A DNA stretch of 64,000 bases from assembly GCA_022843025.1 (NCBI GenBank), contig JALHOL010000001.1, positions 558,001 through 622,000 on the forward strand. The letters run 5' to 3'. This DNA comes from Paracoccaceae bacterium (GTDB lineage: Bacteria > Pseudomonadota > Alphaproteobacteria > Rhodobacterales > Rhodobacteraceae). Within the stretch, counting starts at the first letter, position 1; each line of letters begins with the position of its first letter. The translations under genes and the position numbers were made by a program. Shown piece after piece: positions 18,201-25,310 of the stretch. Below the pieces are notes generated by a model. The model saw only the letters and a list, made by a program, of their open reading frames with translations, did no database searches and had not been told where the DNA came from.

Positions 18201-18484
18201 GGCTGGACGGGGGGATCGGGCGCGATACCCTGTCAGGCGGGTCCGGGGCGGATGTGTTTGTGTTTTCCAGCTTTCGCGGCTGGGAGCGCGATCTGGTGAC
18301 GGATTTCGTGCCGGGGCAGGACCGGCTGGAGTTGCAGGGCGTGGCGGGCATGGCAGGGCTAGCCTTGCGGGACGTGACGATCGGCGGAGTGCGGATGGCC
18401 GAGGTGGCTGTGGGCGGCCATCTGATCCGGCTGGAGGGGGTGGCGGTGCGGGATCTGGACGCGGGGGATTTCCTGTTTCTTTAG
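15278..18484 (+). CDS. Large RTX calcium-binding protein
   Basis: About 1068 residues from GTG 15278. Residues 1-365 are repeated beta-strand units (VGVSVGG, SGVESFRIGAGGALTPV, SSLTVFRVGAGGVLVPV) that look like a propeller. Residues 366-405 form a first short serralysin-C-like unit (DVITDFDPVLDRIDL). A Pro/Asp-rich linker (about 468-485) leads into roughly 50 nonapeptide GGxGxDxLx repeats (500-985) and a final DLVTDFVPGQDRLEL domain. This is the layout of proteins exported by type I secretion, with the repeats folding as a calcium-bound parallel beta-roll outside the cell. No cleaved signal peptide is seen and no secretion genes are nearby. The start is uncertain: GTG 15233 would lie inside the tandem repeat. 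The function (adhesin, surface layer or enzyme-linked) is unknown. Confidence 0.88.
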   Translation: MFEFLRVGATLGARFAQPWTHGEMVVQPGTVPTVRLFNPVLNETVLLGLGEAGPVVQSFAVQGNARVGVSVGGVAGSLPVDMITAAQGAGGMTGFLQSGAPVQAQAVEMIAVEVAGQSYLLAARHSGSGVESFRIGAGGALTPVSVAADAGAFALAGVVALARAQVGGVSYVFAGSGVEHGITTLVVGATGALTRGAVTGQAQGVPMQGITALQTVEAFGATWLVAAAAGSSSLTVFRVGAGGVLVPVDHVFDELGTRFQGVTALDVVVRGDWVFVLAAGADEGLTLFALTPGGRLVHLTSLADRADLGLANISALRGVVVGDSLQVMVLSGAEAGVTQLSLPLAGLGVPGRVGAAGRDLILDGAGADVLTGGAGGDLFVMRADGLRDVITDFDPVLDRIDLTGWPFFRHAGQLAVTVTATGAVLRFAGEELEIRTASGRPLTVAEVMALEFGRNGRVLFDPAPVIEEPPDPDPPDPDPPPDPVGTGVNLSGRAGADRLEGGSGNDTLNGRGGADTLLGGAGNDALIGGNGDDLLSGGDGADGLSGDSGDNRLFGGAGNDSLVGAEGRDALFGEDGDDTVLGGAGANTLDGGAGDDRLIGGDDADVLEGGDGADAIEAGGGHDTARGGAGHDQILGGLGEDALWGGSGDDRLEGGAGNDSLFGEAGNDRLIGGDGVDQLDGGEGDDWLEGGEGEDVFVDGAGNDTILAGAGNEVIRAALGDDSVLGEAGNDDLAGGLGDDLLFGGLGNDSLFGETGNDRLIGGDGLDRLDGGEGDDWLEGGEGEDVFVDGAGNDTILAGAGNEVIRAGAGDDSILGEAGNDFIAGSLGDDLLFGGAGEDALFGQAGNDRLFGGDGADRLIGSLGDDWLEGGDGVDVFNDGAGDDTILAGAGDEVIRARLGNDSVLGEAGNDRLAGGAGNDLLFGGTGTDKLFGQLGNDRLSGGEGEDGLYGETGNDTLAGQEGGDLLAGEAGNDRLDGGIGRDTLSGGSGADVFVFSSFRGWERDLVTDFVPGQDRLELQGVAGMAGLALRDVTIGGVRMAEVAVGGHLIRLEGVAVRDLDAGDFLFL
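17252..18061 (+). repeat. Three 270-bp units inside the RTX gene
   Basis: Units start at 17252, 17522 and 17792, each exactly 270 bp (90 residues, ten nonapeptides); a fourth, partial unit begins at 18062. Units 1 and 2 are almost identical over long stretches (for example the part encoding DDWLEGGEGEDVFVDGAGND), which points to recent tandem duplication. Unit 3 is more diverged. Confidence 0.9.
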
Positions 18485-18532
18485 GCGGGCAGGGTTCTGG
18501 TGCGGGGGACTTGGTGTTAGACGGGGGTCATC

Positions 18533-18730
18533 ATGCCAATCCTGATCCCCCTTCTGCTGATCGGTGTCTTTGTGGTGCTGTGGCTTTCGCGGCGCGGGTC
18601 GACGCTGACGCGGGCCTGCCGTTGGCGGCTGGATCGGGCGGTGGGGCCGGAGGTATGGCGCTGCGCGGTCTGTGGGGCGCAGGTGACATCGGCCCGCGCG
18701 CCGCGTGATTGCCTGCGGGATGTGGGCTGA
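18533..18730 (+). CDS. Small membrane protein with a zinc-ribbon-like Cys motif
   Basis: 65 residues. One N-terminal transmembrane helix (ILIPLLLIGVFVVLWLS) is followed by a basic stretch (RRGSTLTRACRWRLDR) and then CAVCG with a later Cys (RDC), which may bind a metal. Short proteins with this plan occur in related genomes. ATG 18533 follows ACGGGGG. The gene stands between the RTX gene and the DUF1989 gene, both in the same direction, with 26 nt to the latter. The function is unknown. Confidence 0.65.
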   Translation: MPILIPLLLIGVFVVLWLSRRGSTLTRACRWRLDRAVGPEVWRCAVCGAQVTSARAPRDCLRDVG

Positions 18731-18756
18731 TAGGGTGGCCGCAGAGAGGTGCCGCG

Positions 18757-19617
18757 ATGAAGATTGTGACTGACCATGCCCGTCCTGCCGATGCCGACAC
18801 GCGGCGGGGAATTGCCCCGGTGATCTGCTATCCGGTCGAGGGGTTGCCGCGCCCTGACCTTGCGCCGTTCCGTGCGGCGCGGGCGGGGTGGGAGCGGGTG
18901 GCCGAGGTGGTGGTGCCGGCGCGGGATGCGCGGTGTTTCGTGGTGCCGGCGGGGCATTTCTTTCGCATCACCAGCATCGAAGGGCCGCAGGTGGGCGACC
19001 TGAACCTCTGGGCGCAGGGGGATTTGTGCGAGCGGTTCTATTCCGGCAAGACGCGGGCGCTGCATGGGACGCATCTGTCAACCGGGGATCGGATGTGGTC
19101 GTCCTTTCCGACGCTGCGGCCTATGGCGACCATCACGGATGACAGTCTGGATTGGTATGGGTTCGACGCGTTCGGAGGGGCTGTGCATGATGTGATCGGC
19201 ACGCGCTGCGATCCCTATACCCACAACCTTTTGAGCGGGGGCGGGCAGTATCACCATTGCTGCCATTCCAACCTGACGCGGGCCTTGGCGGATTGGACGG
19301 GCCTGCCGCTGCGCGAGGCAGAGGCGCATGTGCATGATGTGCTGAACGTGTTCATGTGCACGGGGTTCACCCGCGATACGGGGCAGTATTTCATGAAGGC
19401 AAGCCCGGTGCGGCCGGGGGATTATCTGGAATTCTTTGCCGAGATTGACCTGATCGGGGGTTTGTCGGCCTGTCCGGGCGGGGATTGTTCGGCGGAACAT
19501 TCATCGGATGCCGCGCGGTGCCATCCGCTGCTGGTGGAGGTGTTCCGGCCTTTGGCCCCGCCTGCGGGATGGGTGGCGCCGGGGGTGAACGGCTATGACG
19601 GCAGTCATGGGGTCTAG
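18757..19617 (+). CDS. DUF1989 family protein (urea carboxylase-associated type)
   Basis: 286 residues from ATG 18757 (AGAGGTG upstream). The core WERVAEVVVPARDARCFVVPAGHFFRI, VGDLNLWA, DRMWSSFPTLRPMATI and GQYHHCCHSNL matches the DUF1989 domain (PF09347), whose members accompany urea carboxylase or act in guanidine or other small nitrogen-compound breakdown; several His and Cys residues suggest metal binding. No urea carboxylase, allophanate hydrolase or transporter gene is near. Its last 23 nt overlap the gamma-glutamylcyclotransferase gene, so the two are co-expressed. The exact reaction is unknown. Confidence 0.8.
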   Translation: MKIVTDHARPADADTRRGIAPVICYPVEGLPRPDLAPFRAARAGWERVAEVVVPARDARCFVVPAGHFFRITSIEGPQVGDLNLWAQGDLCERFYSGKTRALHGTHLSTGDRMWSSFPTLRPMATITDDSLDWYGFDAFGGAVHDVIGTRCDPYTHNLLSGGGQYHHCCHSNLTRALADWTGLPLREAEAHVHDVLNVFMCTGFTRDTGQYFMKASPVRPGDYLEFFAEIDLIGGLSACPGGDCSAEHSSDAARCHPLLVEVFRPLAPPAGWVAPGVNGYDGSHGV

Positions 19618-20290
19618 GGTGCTGCATCTGACCGAGGCGCTGGTCGCGCGGGTGGAACGGCATGAGCCGGAATGCGATGGCGCGCGCGGGGTGCCGTGGA
19701 TCGCAGAGGACGCCTTTGCCCGCCATGCGGCGCGGCTGCTGGCCGAGGCGGGGGAAGGGCCGGTCTGGACCTTTGCCTATGGATCGCTGATCTGGAAACC
19801 CGCGTTCGAGGCGGCTGATGCGGTGCCTTGCGTGCTGCATGGCTGGCGGCGATCGTTCTGCATCCATCTGGAAAGCTGGCGCGCAACGCCGGATCAGCCG
19901 GGGCTGATGCTGGCCTTGGCGCGGGGGGGAAGCTGCCGGGGCATGGCTTACCGCCTGCCCGATGCGGGACGGTTGGAGGCGATGGAGGCGCTGCTGCGGC
20001 GCGAGATCGGGTATGAGGTCGATCTGGCATCCGTCCGTTGGTTGACGGTGCGGGGGGCGGCGGGCGTGATGCGGGCGCTGGTGTTCTATGCCGCGCCGCT
20101 GGACCCGGCGATCCATATCTGCCTGCCGATGGAGGAACAGGCACGGCGGATCGCGCGGGCGGCGGGGCATATGGGCAGTTGCGCGGCCTATCTGCACCAC
20201 ACCGTGCGGCATCTGGAGCAATTGGGTATCCGCGACCGGTATCTGTGGGAGTTGCAGAGGCTGGTCGCGGAGGAGATTGCGGCGCTTTAG
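19595..20290 (+). CDS. ChaC-like gamma-glutamylcyclotransferase
   Basis: 231 residues. The family signature FAYGSLIWKPAF (about 53-64) is the nucleotide/substrate-binding loop of ChaC enzymes, followed by GWRRSFCIHLESWRATPDQPGLMLAL and GMAYRLP. ChaC splits glutathione into 5-oxoproline and Cys-Gly in the cytoplasm; the catalytic Glu would be in the conserved second half. It starts inside the DUF1989 gene (23-nt overlap). The 3' end faces the oxidoreductase gene with 16 nt between. Confidence 0.85.
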   Translation: MTAVMGSRVLHLTEALVARVERHEPECDGARGVPWIAEDAFARHAARLLAEAGEGPVWTFAYGSLIWKPAFEAADAVPCVLHGWRRSFCIHLESWRATPDQPGLMLALARGGSCRGMAYRLPDAGRLEAMEALLRREIGYEVDLASVRWLTVRGAAGVMRALVFYAAPLDPAIHICLPMEEQARRIARAAGHMGSCAAYLHHTVRHLEQLGIRDRYLWELQRLVAEEIAAL

Positions 20291-20306
20291 ATTCCGGCGC
20301 CGAAGT

Positions 20307-21242
20307 TCAAGGCTGGCCGGTATAGATCACGATCTTGCCGGTGGTGCGGCCGGTTTCCGACGCCAACTGCGCCTTTGCCGCGTCATCCAGCCGGAATTCG
20401 CCGCCGATGAGGGGGCGGATTTTGCCGCCGTCCACCAGATCAGCAAGGTCGCGCAGGATGGCGGCGTTCGGGTCGATGAAGACGAAGCCCGCGCGTTTGC
20501 CCTCGGCTGTTGCGCGTTCGGCGCTGGGGGGCGCGGTGATGGACACGAGGAAACCACCCGGCTTGAGCATGGCCCAGGAGGCATCCTGTGTGTCGCCGCC
20601 GATGGTATCGAACACGATGTCCATGTCGCGGGCGGCGGCAAAGGCGGCGGGATCGCGGTAATCGACCACCTCATCCGCGCCGAGAGAGCGAACAAGTGCG
20701 GCCTTACCCGAAGACGCGGTGGCGGTGACATGGGCGCCTTTGGCCTTGGCAAGCTGAATGGCGATGGAGCCGACGCCGCCGGCACCGGCATGGATCAGGA
20801 CGCGCTGTCCGGGCTGCAGGCCGGCGGTGGTGATCAGCGCCTCCCATGCCGTGATGGAGACGAGGGGGAGGGAGGCCGCTTCGACATGGCTGATGGTGGT
20901 GGGTTTGAGGGCCACTTCGCGGGCGCGGACGGCCACGTATTCGGCATAGGTGCCATTGCGGCGGATATCGGGGCGGGAATAGACGGCATCGCCGGGTTTG
21001 AAGCTGGTGACATCGGCGCCGACGGAGTCCACGATGCCGGACACATCCCAGCCGAGGGTGAGGGGCATGTCATAGGGCAGCATCTTTTCCAGATAGCCGC
21101 GGCGGATCTTCCAATCGACCGGGTTGACCGAAGCGGCGACGGCGCGGATCAGCACGTCATCGGGGCCGATTTCGGGCAGGGGGGCGTCTTCGACGCGGAT
21201 CTGGTCGGCATCGCCATAGGCGTGGATGCGGGCAGCTTTCAT
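20307..21242 (-). CDS. NADP-dependent quinone oxidoreductase-like MDR protein
   Basis: 311 residues. GroES-like N-terminus (AVAASVNPVDWKIRRGYL, LGWDVSGIVDSVGADV) and Rossmann domain with LIHAGAGGVGSIAIQLAKAKGA (about residue 145). No structural-zinc Cys cluster is present, as in the quinone oxidoreductase/zeta-crystallin branch of the medium-chain dehydrogenase family. It probably reduces quinones or enones with NADPH. ATG 21242 is preceded by AAAGGAC. It is monocistronic by layout, in the same direction as deoD upstream with a gap of about 64 nt. Confidence 0.88.
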   Translation of the reverse strand: MKAARIHAYGDADQIRVEDAPLPEIGPDDVLIRAVAASVNPVDWKIRRGYLEKMLPYDMPLTLGWDVSGIVDSVGADVTSFKPGDAVYSRPDIRRNGTYAEYVAVRAREVALKPTTISHVEAASLPLVSITAWEALITTAGLQPGQRVLIHAGAGGVGSIAIQLAKAKGAHVTATASSGKAALVRSLGADEVVDYRDPAAFAAARDMDIVFDTIGGDTQDASWAMLKPGGFLVSITAPPSAERATAEGKRAGFVFIDPNAAILRDLADLVDGGKIRPLIGGEFRLDDAAKAQLASETGRTTGKIVIYTGQP

Positions 21243-21306
21243 GGGGGTGTCCTTTCCGGGGCAGGCAGCATAGCTACGCGCCCCGGCACCCGGTGGTAAC
21301 CCCCCC

Positions 21307-22017
21307 TCACGCGGTGGTGAAGGCGGCCTCTAGCGCGATCTGGACCATGTCGCCGAAGCTGCGTTCGCGGTCGGACGCGGGCAGTGCCTCATGCGTGAGG
21401 ATGTGATCCGAGATTGTCAGCACTGCCAGAGCGCGGCGGTTGTAGCGGGCGGCGAGGGTGTAAAGTTCGGCGGCCTCCATTTCCACGCAGAGGCAGTTGT
21501 GGCGTTGCAGTTGGTCAGACAGGTCTTGGCGTTCGTCGTAGAAGGTGTCTGACGAATAGATGCCGCCGACATGGGTGGGGATGGCCCGTGCCAGCGCACC
21601 CTTGTGGGCGGCGGCGAGCAGGGTGAAATCGGCGACGGGTGCGAAGTGCAGTTCCTTGAAGATGGAACGGGACGGGGTGCCAAGCGTGCTGGCCGCCTGT
21701 GCCAGAACGATATCGCGCACCTTCACATGGGTTTGCAGCGCGCCTGCCGATCCGATGCGGATCAGGGTCTGTGCGCCATAGTCGCGGATCAGTTCGTTGG
21801 CATAGATCGACATCGAGGGCATGCCCATGCCGGTGCCGTGGATGGTGACGCGGTGGCCGTTCCAGGTGCCGGTGTAGCCCAGCATCCCGCGCACTTCGTT
21901 CACCAGAACGGCGTCTTGCAGGAAGGTCTGGGCGGCCCAGCGGGCGCGGTAGGGATCGCCGGGCAGGAGGACGGTTTCGGCGATGTCGCCGGGTTTGGCA
22001 CTGATATGGACAGTCAT
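21307..22017 (-). CDS. deoD: Purine nucleoside phosphorylase, DeoD type
   Basis: 236 residues from ATG 22017 ([22 protein letters not shown]). Signatures are [40 protein letters not shown] and [14 protein letters not shown], with TISDH carrying the catalytic Asp of the hexameric DeoD enzymes. It cleaves purine (deoxy)nucleosides with phosphate to the base and (deoxy)ribose-1-phosphate. Longer starts (to 22059) add residues unlike the family. No other nucleoside-salvage genes are adjacent. Confidence 0.95.
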   Translation of the reverse strand: MTVHISAKPGDIAETVLLPGDPYRARWAAQTFLQDAVLVNEVRGMLGYTGTWNGHRVTIHGTGMGMPSMSIYANELIRDYGAQTLIRIGSAGALQTHVKVRDIVLAQAASTLGTPSRSIFKELHFAPVADFTLLAAAHKGALARAIPTHVGGIYSSDTFYDERQDLSDQLQRHNCLCVEMEAAELYTLAARYNRRALAVLTISDHILTHEALPASDRERSFGDMVQIALEAAFTTA

Positions 22018-22133
22018 GGAAGCCTCGTGAGTTCGCAACATGACGCTAGGCCATGGCATTGCAAAGGGGAAGTCCCCTGCAGTGCAGCACAGGCTGCCAG
22101 TCAGGAAAACGGTGATGGGTCGGATGCGTGGGA

Positions 22134-22508
22134 TCAGGCGGCCCTTGTGGCCCCGGTGATGGTGACCCGTTCGCTATAGGCCGGTGCGTTGGGGCAGAAG
22201 GTGGCATCTGTGGGCTGGGCCAAGCTGGCATCCTGCAGCAGGCGGGCGCATTTGCTGCGTTGGTTGCAATTGGCGCAGGTGCCCAGGAGTTCCAGATAGT
22301 CGGCGCGGTTGGCCTTCAACTCATTGTTGGAAATGCCGAAAATGGTGGCCATGGCGGTGACGCGGTCGGGCACATCGGCGGGCATGGTGGCAAAAGCGGT
22401 GACCTGCGCGCGGGTCATGCCAAGATCGTAAAGATCGTGATCAGAGAGCGCTTCGACCTGTTTGAGTTGGTCGAGACGATCCAGAAAGCGGCGGATCTGG
22501 TTCAGCAT
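22134..22508 (-). CDS. DUF6455 family protein
   Basis: 124 residues from ATG 22508, with a good GGAGGAA site 7 nt before it. A DUF1127-like N-terminus ([32 protein letters not shown]) is followed by a cysteine-rich segment, [10 protein letters not shown] and a later FCPN, which could bind a metal or an Fe-S cluster. This arrangement is typical of the DUF6455 family of Rhodobacterales. The function is unknown; the DUF1127 part is common in small alphaproteobacterial regulators of nutrient response. It lies 117 nt downstream of the ecm stop. Confidence 0.72.
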   Translation of the reverse strand: MLNQIRRFLDRLDQLKQVEALSDHDLYDLGMTRAQVTAFATMPADVPDRVTAMATIFGISNNELKANRADYLELLGTCANCNQRSKCARLLQDASLAQPTDATFCPNAPAYSERVTITGATRAA

Positions 22509-22625
22509 TTCGGTTCCTCCCATGCGGTATGCTGGGGGAAGGATGCGCTGGGGGCGGGCCGGTTGCCTTGATCTGGAACAAGCGCACTGACGAAGGATCG
22601 TCAGCGCGGGGGTGTCATTTTGCGA

Positions 22626-24593
22626 TCATTCGGCAGCGACGGCCTGCCTGTCCACGAGGCCGACGATATCCATCATGATGCGATTGAGTTCGAAATCCTT
22701 GGGCGTGTAGACGGCGGCCACGCCCATGGCGCGCAGGCGGGCGGCGTCTTCTTCGGGGATGATGCCGCCCACGACGAGCGGGACATCGCCGAGGCCCGCG
22801 GCGCGCATCCGTTCCATCGTTTCGGTGATGAGCGGGATGTGGCTGCCCGACAGGATGGAGAGGCCAACGACATGCGCCTCTTGTTCCACGGCGGCGGCGA
22901 CGATTTCGGCGGGGGTCAGGCGGATGCCTTCGTAATGGATGTCCATGCCGCAATCGCGGGCGCGGGCGGCGATCTGTTCGGCGCCGTTGGAATGGCCATC
23001 GAGCCCCGGCTTGCCCACGAGGAATTTCAGCTGGCGGCCCAGTTTGGACGACACGGCGGCGACAGCGTCGCGGATCGGCTCCAACCCTTCGGTGCGGTTC
23101 GAGGGGCTGCGAGACACGCCGGTGGGGGCGCGGTATTCGCCGAATGCGGTGCGGACGACGGCGCCCCATTCGCCTGTGGTGGCCCCGGCCTTGGCGGCGG
23201 CGATGGAGGCGGGCATGACGTTTGCGCCTGTGGCGCAGGCCTGACGCAGGGCATCGAGGGCGGCTTTGACCTTTGCCTCGTCGCGGGTGGCGCGCCAGTT
23301 TTGCAGGCGTTCGATCTGGTCGCGTTCGGCATCAGCGTCGGCCACCATGATCGACCCGTCGCCCGCCGTCAGGGGCGAAGGCGCGGCCTCGGTCCAGCGG
23401 TTGACGCCGACGACGGTGGTTTCCTTGGATTCGATCTTTGACAGGCGGTCAGAATTCGCCTCGACCAGACGGCCCTTCATGTATTCGATGGCAGCGACCG
23501 CGCCGCCCATTCCATCAATCGTGGCCAGTTCGGCGCGGGCGCCGTCTTTCAGCTCGGCCACCTTGCGGTCGATGGCGGGGTTGCCGTCAAACAGATCGTC
23601 ATATTCCAGAAGGTCGGTTTCATAGGCGAGGATCTGCTGCATCCGGAGCGACCATTGCTGATCCCAGGGGCGGGGCAGGCCAAGGGCTTCGTTCCACGCG
23701 GGCAGTTGCACGGCGCGGGCGCGGGCCTTTTTGGACAGGGTCACGGCCAGCATCTCGATCAGGATGCGGTAGACGTTGTTTTCGGGCTGCTGTTCGGTCA
23801 GGCCCAAGGAATTGACCTGCACGCCATAGCGGAAGCGGCGGTATTTCGGATCGGTGACGCCGTAGCGGGTTTCGCAAATCTCATCCCAGAGGTCGACGAA
23901 AGCGCGCATCTTGCACAGTTCGGTGACGAAGCGGATGCCTGCGTTCACGAAGAACGAGATGCGGCCCACCATGTTGGGGAAGTCATCCGCGCTGACCTTG
24001 CCTTTCAGATCGTCCAGCACGGCGCAGGCGGTAGCGAGTGCGAAGGCCAGTTCCTGTTCCGGCGTCGCGCCAGCCTCTTGCAGGTGGTAGGAGCAGACGT
24101 TCATCGGGTTCCATTTCGGCAGATGCTTCTGCGTATAGGCCGCGACGTCGGTGATCATGCGGAGTGAGGGTTTCGGCGGGCAGATATAAGTGCCGCGCGA
24201 GAGGTATTCCTTGATGATGTCGTTCTGCACCGTGCCTTGCAGGGCAGAGATGTCGGCCCCCTGTTCCTCGGCCACGGCGATGTAGAGGGCCAGCAGCCAG
24301 GGTGCGGTGGCGTTGATCGTCATCGACGTGTTCATCTGATCCAGCGGGATCTGATCGAACAGTGTGCGCATATCGCCCAAATGCGCCACGGGGACGCCCA
24401 CCTTGCCCACTTCGCCGCGCGAGAGTTCATGGTCGCTGTCATAGCCGGTCTGGGTGGGCAGGTCGAAGGCGACCGAAAGGCCGGTCTGGCCGCGCGAGAG
24501 GTTGTTGCGGTAGAGCGCGTTGGAGGCGCGGGCGGTGGAATGACCGGCATAGGTGCGGAAGAGCCAGGGCGCTTCTTTCTTGGGCGGGGTCAT
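22626..24593 (-). CDS. ecm: Ethylmalonyl-CoA mutase
   Basis: 655 residues from ATG 24593, with an AGGAGG site 6 nt before it. The catalytic TIM-barrel half begins WLFRTYAGHSTARASNALYR and contains GLSVAFDLPTQTGYDSDHE; the C-terminal cobalamin domain has GLDGHSNGAEQ with the cobalt-ligand His at about residue 534, then SILSGSH and VGGIIP. The single-chain 650-residue form and the mutase-specific WKE-free N-terminus are those of ethylmalonyl-CoA mutase of the acetate-assimilating ethylmalonyl-CoA pathway, distinct from methylmalonyl-CoA mutase. The pathway partner ccr lies 2.2 kb away on the other strand. The frame stays open to 24839, but that part spans a hairpin array and is not coding. Confidence 0.92.
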   Translation of the reverse strand: MTPPKKEAPWLFRTYAGHSTARASNALYRNNLSRGQTGLSVAFDLPTQTGYDSDHELSRGEVGKVGVPVAHLGDMRTLFDQIPLDQMNTSMTINATAPWLLALYIAVAEEQGADISALQGTVQNDIIKEYLSRGTYICPPKPSLRMITDVAAYTQKHLPKWNPMNVCSYHLQEAGATPEQELAFALATACAVLDDLKGKVSADDFPNMVGRISFFVNAGIRFVTELCKMRAFVDLWDEICETRYGVTDPKYRRFRYGVQVNSLGLTEQQPENNVYRILIEMLAVTLSKKARARAVQLPAWNEALGLPRPWDQQWSLRMQQILAYETDLLEYDDLFDGNPAIDRKVAELKDGARAELATIDGMGGAVAAIEYMKGRLVEANSDRLSKIESKETTVVGVNRWTEAAPSPLTAGDGSIMVADADAERDQIERLQNWRATRDEAKVKAALDALRQACATGANVMPASIAAAKAGATTGEWGAVVRTAFGEYRAPTGVSRSPSNRTEGLEPIRDAVAAVSSKLGRQLKFLVGKPGLDGHSNGAEQIAARARDCGMDIHYEGIRLTPAEIVAAAVEQEAHVVGLSILSGSHIPLITETMERMRAAGLGDVPLVVGGIIPEEDAARLRAMGVAAVYTPKDFELNRIMMDIVGLVDRQAVAAE

Positions 24594-24708
24594 GGCGGCC
24601 TCCTGAATCAGTTCGGCAATTTTATTTCGCTGACGCATCCATAGAGGACACAATCGTTCAATGTCAATTCGCCGCGTTGCGGCATTCCGCAGTGCGGCGG
24701 GGATGTGG

Positions 24709-24819
24709 CGCGGTTTTTGACGCAAAAACCGCGACGGAATTTGACGCAAATTCCGGGGGGCGGGTGGGTGCCGCGATTTCTGCGTCAGAAATCGGCGCGA
24801 AGTTTGTGTCAAACTTCGC
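24709..24819. repeat. Tandem array of four short hairpins
   Basis: Four inverted repeats in 111 nt, each with a 5-nt loop: arms 24709-24718/24724-24733 with loop GACGC; 24735-24742/24748-24755 with loop GACGC; 24774-24781/24787-24794 with loop GCGTC (the reverse complement); 24797-24805/24811-24819 with loop GTGTC. Stems are 8-10 bp. The array is 116-226 nt before the ecm start and about 110 nt before the divergent secreted-protein gene. Confidence 0.85.
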
Positions 24820-24930
24820 TTTGGCAGGCCCCTTAACATGCAGGCATGACTTTACTATATTTGCATGGAAGGCCCCTGCCGCGAGTCTGGCATGAACAAG
24901 GGGGGCCGAGGGTCGAAGGACCATACGTCG

Positions 24931-25245
24931 ATGCGCGCCATTCATGCGCTTGTTGCCCTGCCGCTGCTGCTGGCCGTTCCGGCCTTTGCGCAGGACCGTT
25001 CGGTTCAGGTGGTGAACAACAGTGGTTTCACCATCGTGGAATTCTATGCCTCTACCCAAGGCGCTGCGGATTGGCAGGAAAACATGCTGGCCGGGCAGGC
25101 CGTGGGTTCGGGTGCCAACCTGACCGTCAACTTCGATGACGGGTCGGGCGAATGTGCCTACGCCTTCCGCGCTGTGTTCGATGATGGCGATGAAGCCGTG
25201 GGCGACATCGACATCTGTTCCGGCAGTTCGATCACCATCAACTGA
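24931..25245 (+). CDS. Small exported protein
   Basis: 104 residues from ATG 24931. A signal peptide MRAIHALVALPLLLAVPAFA ends before QDRSV. The mature part (VQVVNNSGFTIVEFYAST... GSGANLTVNFDDGSGECAYAFRAVFDDGDEAVGDIDICSGSSITIN) reads as a small beta-sandwich with two cysteines that may form a disulfide. Related short exported proteins are common in this order and have no assigned function. In-frame starts upstream (to 24865) would add a Gly/Arg-rich leader unlike a signal peptide. The gene is divergent from ecm and shares the region containing the hairpin array. A GGCCGAAAGGCC hairpin follows. Confidence 0.65.
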   Translation: MRAIHALVALPLLLAVPAFAQDRSVQVVNNSGFTIVEFYASTQGAADWQENMLAGQAVGSGANLTVNFDDGSGECAYAFRAVFDDGDEAVGDIDICSGSSITIN

Positions 25246-25310
25246 TCCACTTTGATGCGCCCGCTTATCTGCGGTTTGCAGGCGGGCCGAAAGGCCGCTA
25301 GCCTGTTCGC

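Noticed and set aside
16770-18230. Regular short repeats that might suggest a CRISPR array
   Set aside because: The period is 27 nt in frame, coding for GGxGxDxLx repeats without unique spacers of fixed length; it is an RTX gene.
16054-18351. A 765-residue open frame on the minus strand across the RTX gene
   Set aside because: It is the antisense of the repeated Gly/Asp codons, giving low-complexity Ser/Pro text with no domain. The plus frame has complete RTX repeats.
24594-24708. Possible cobalamin riboswitch for the B12-dependent mutase
   Set aside because: No B12-box-like sequence or large multi-helix element could be found, only simple hairpins.
24594-24839. Extended N-terminus of ecm
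   Set aside because: It would translate the hairpin array and lacks homology to the family, and a strong AGGAGG site precedes ATG 24593.
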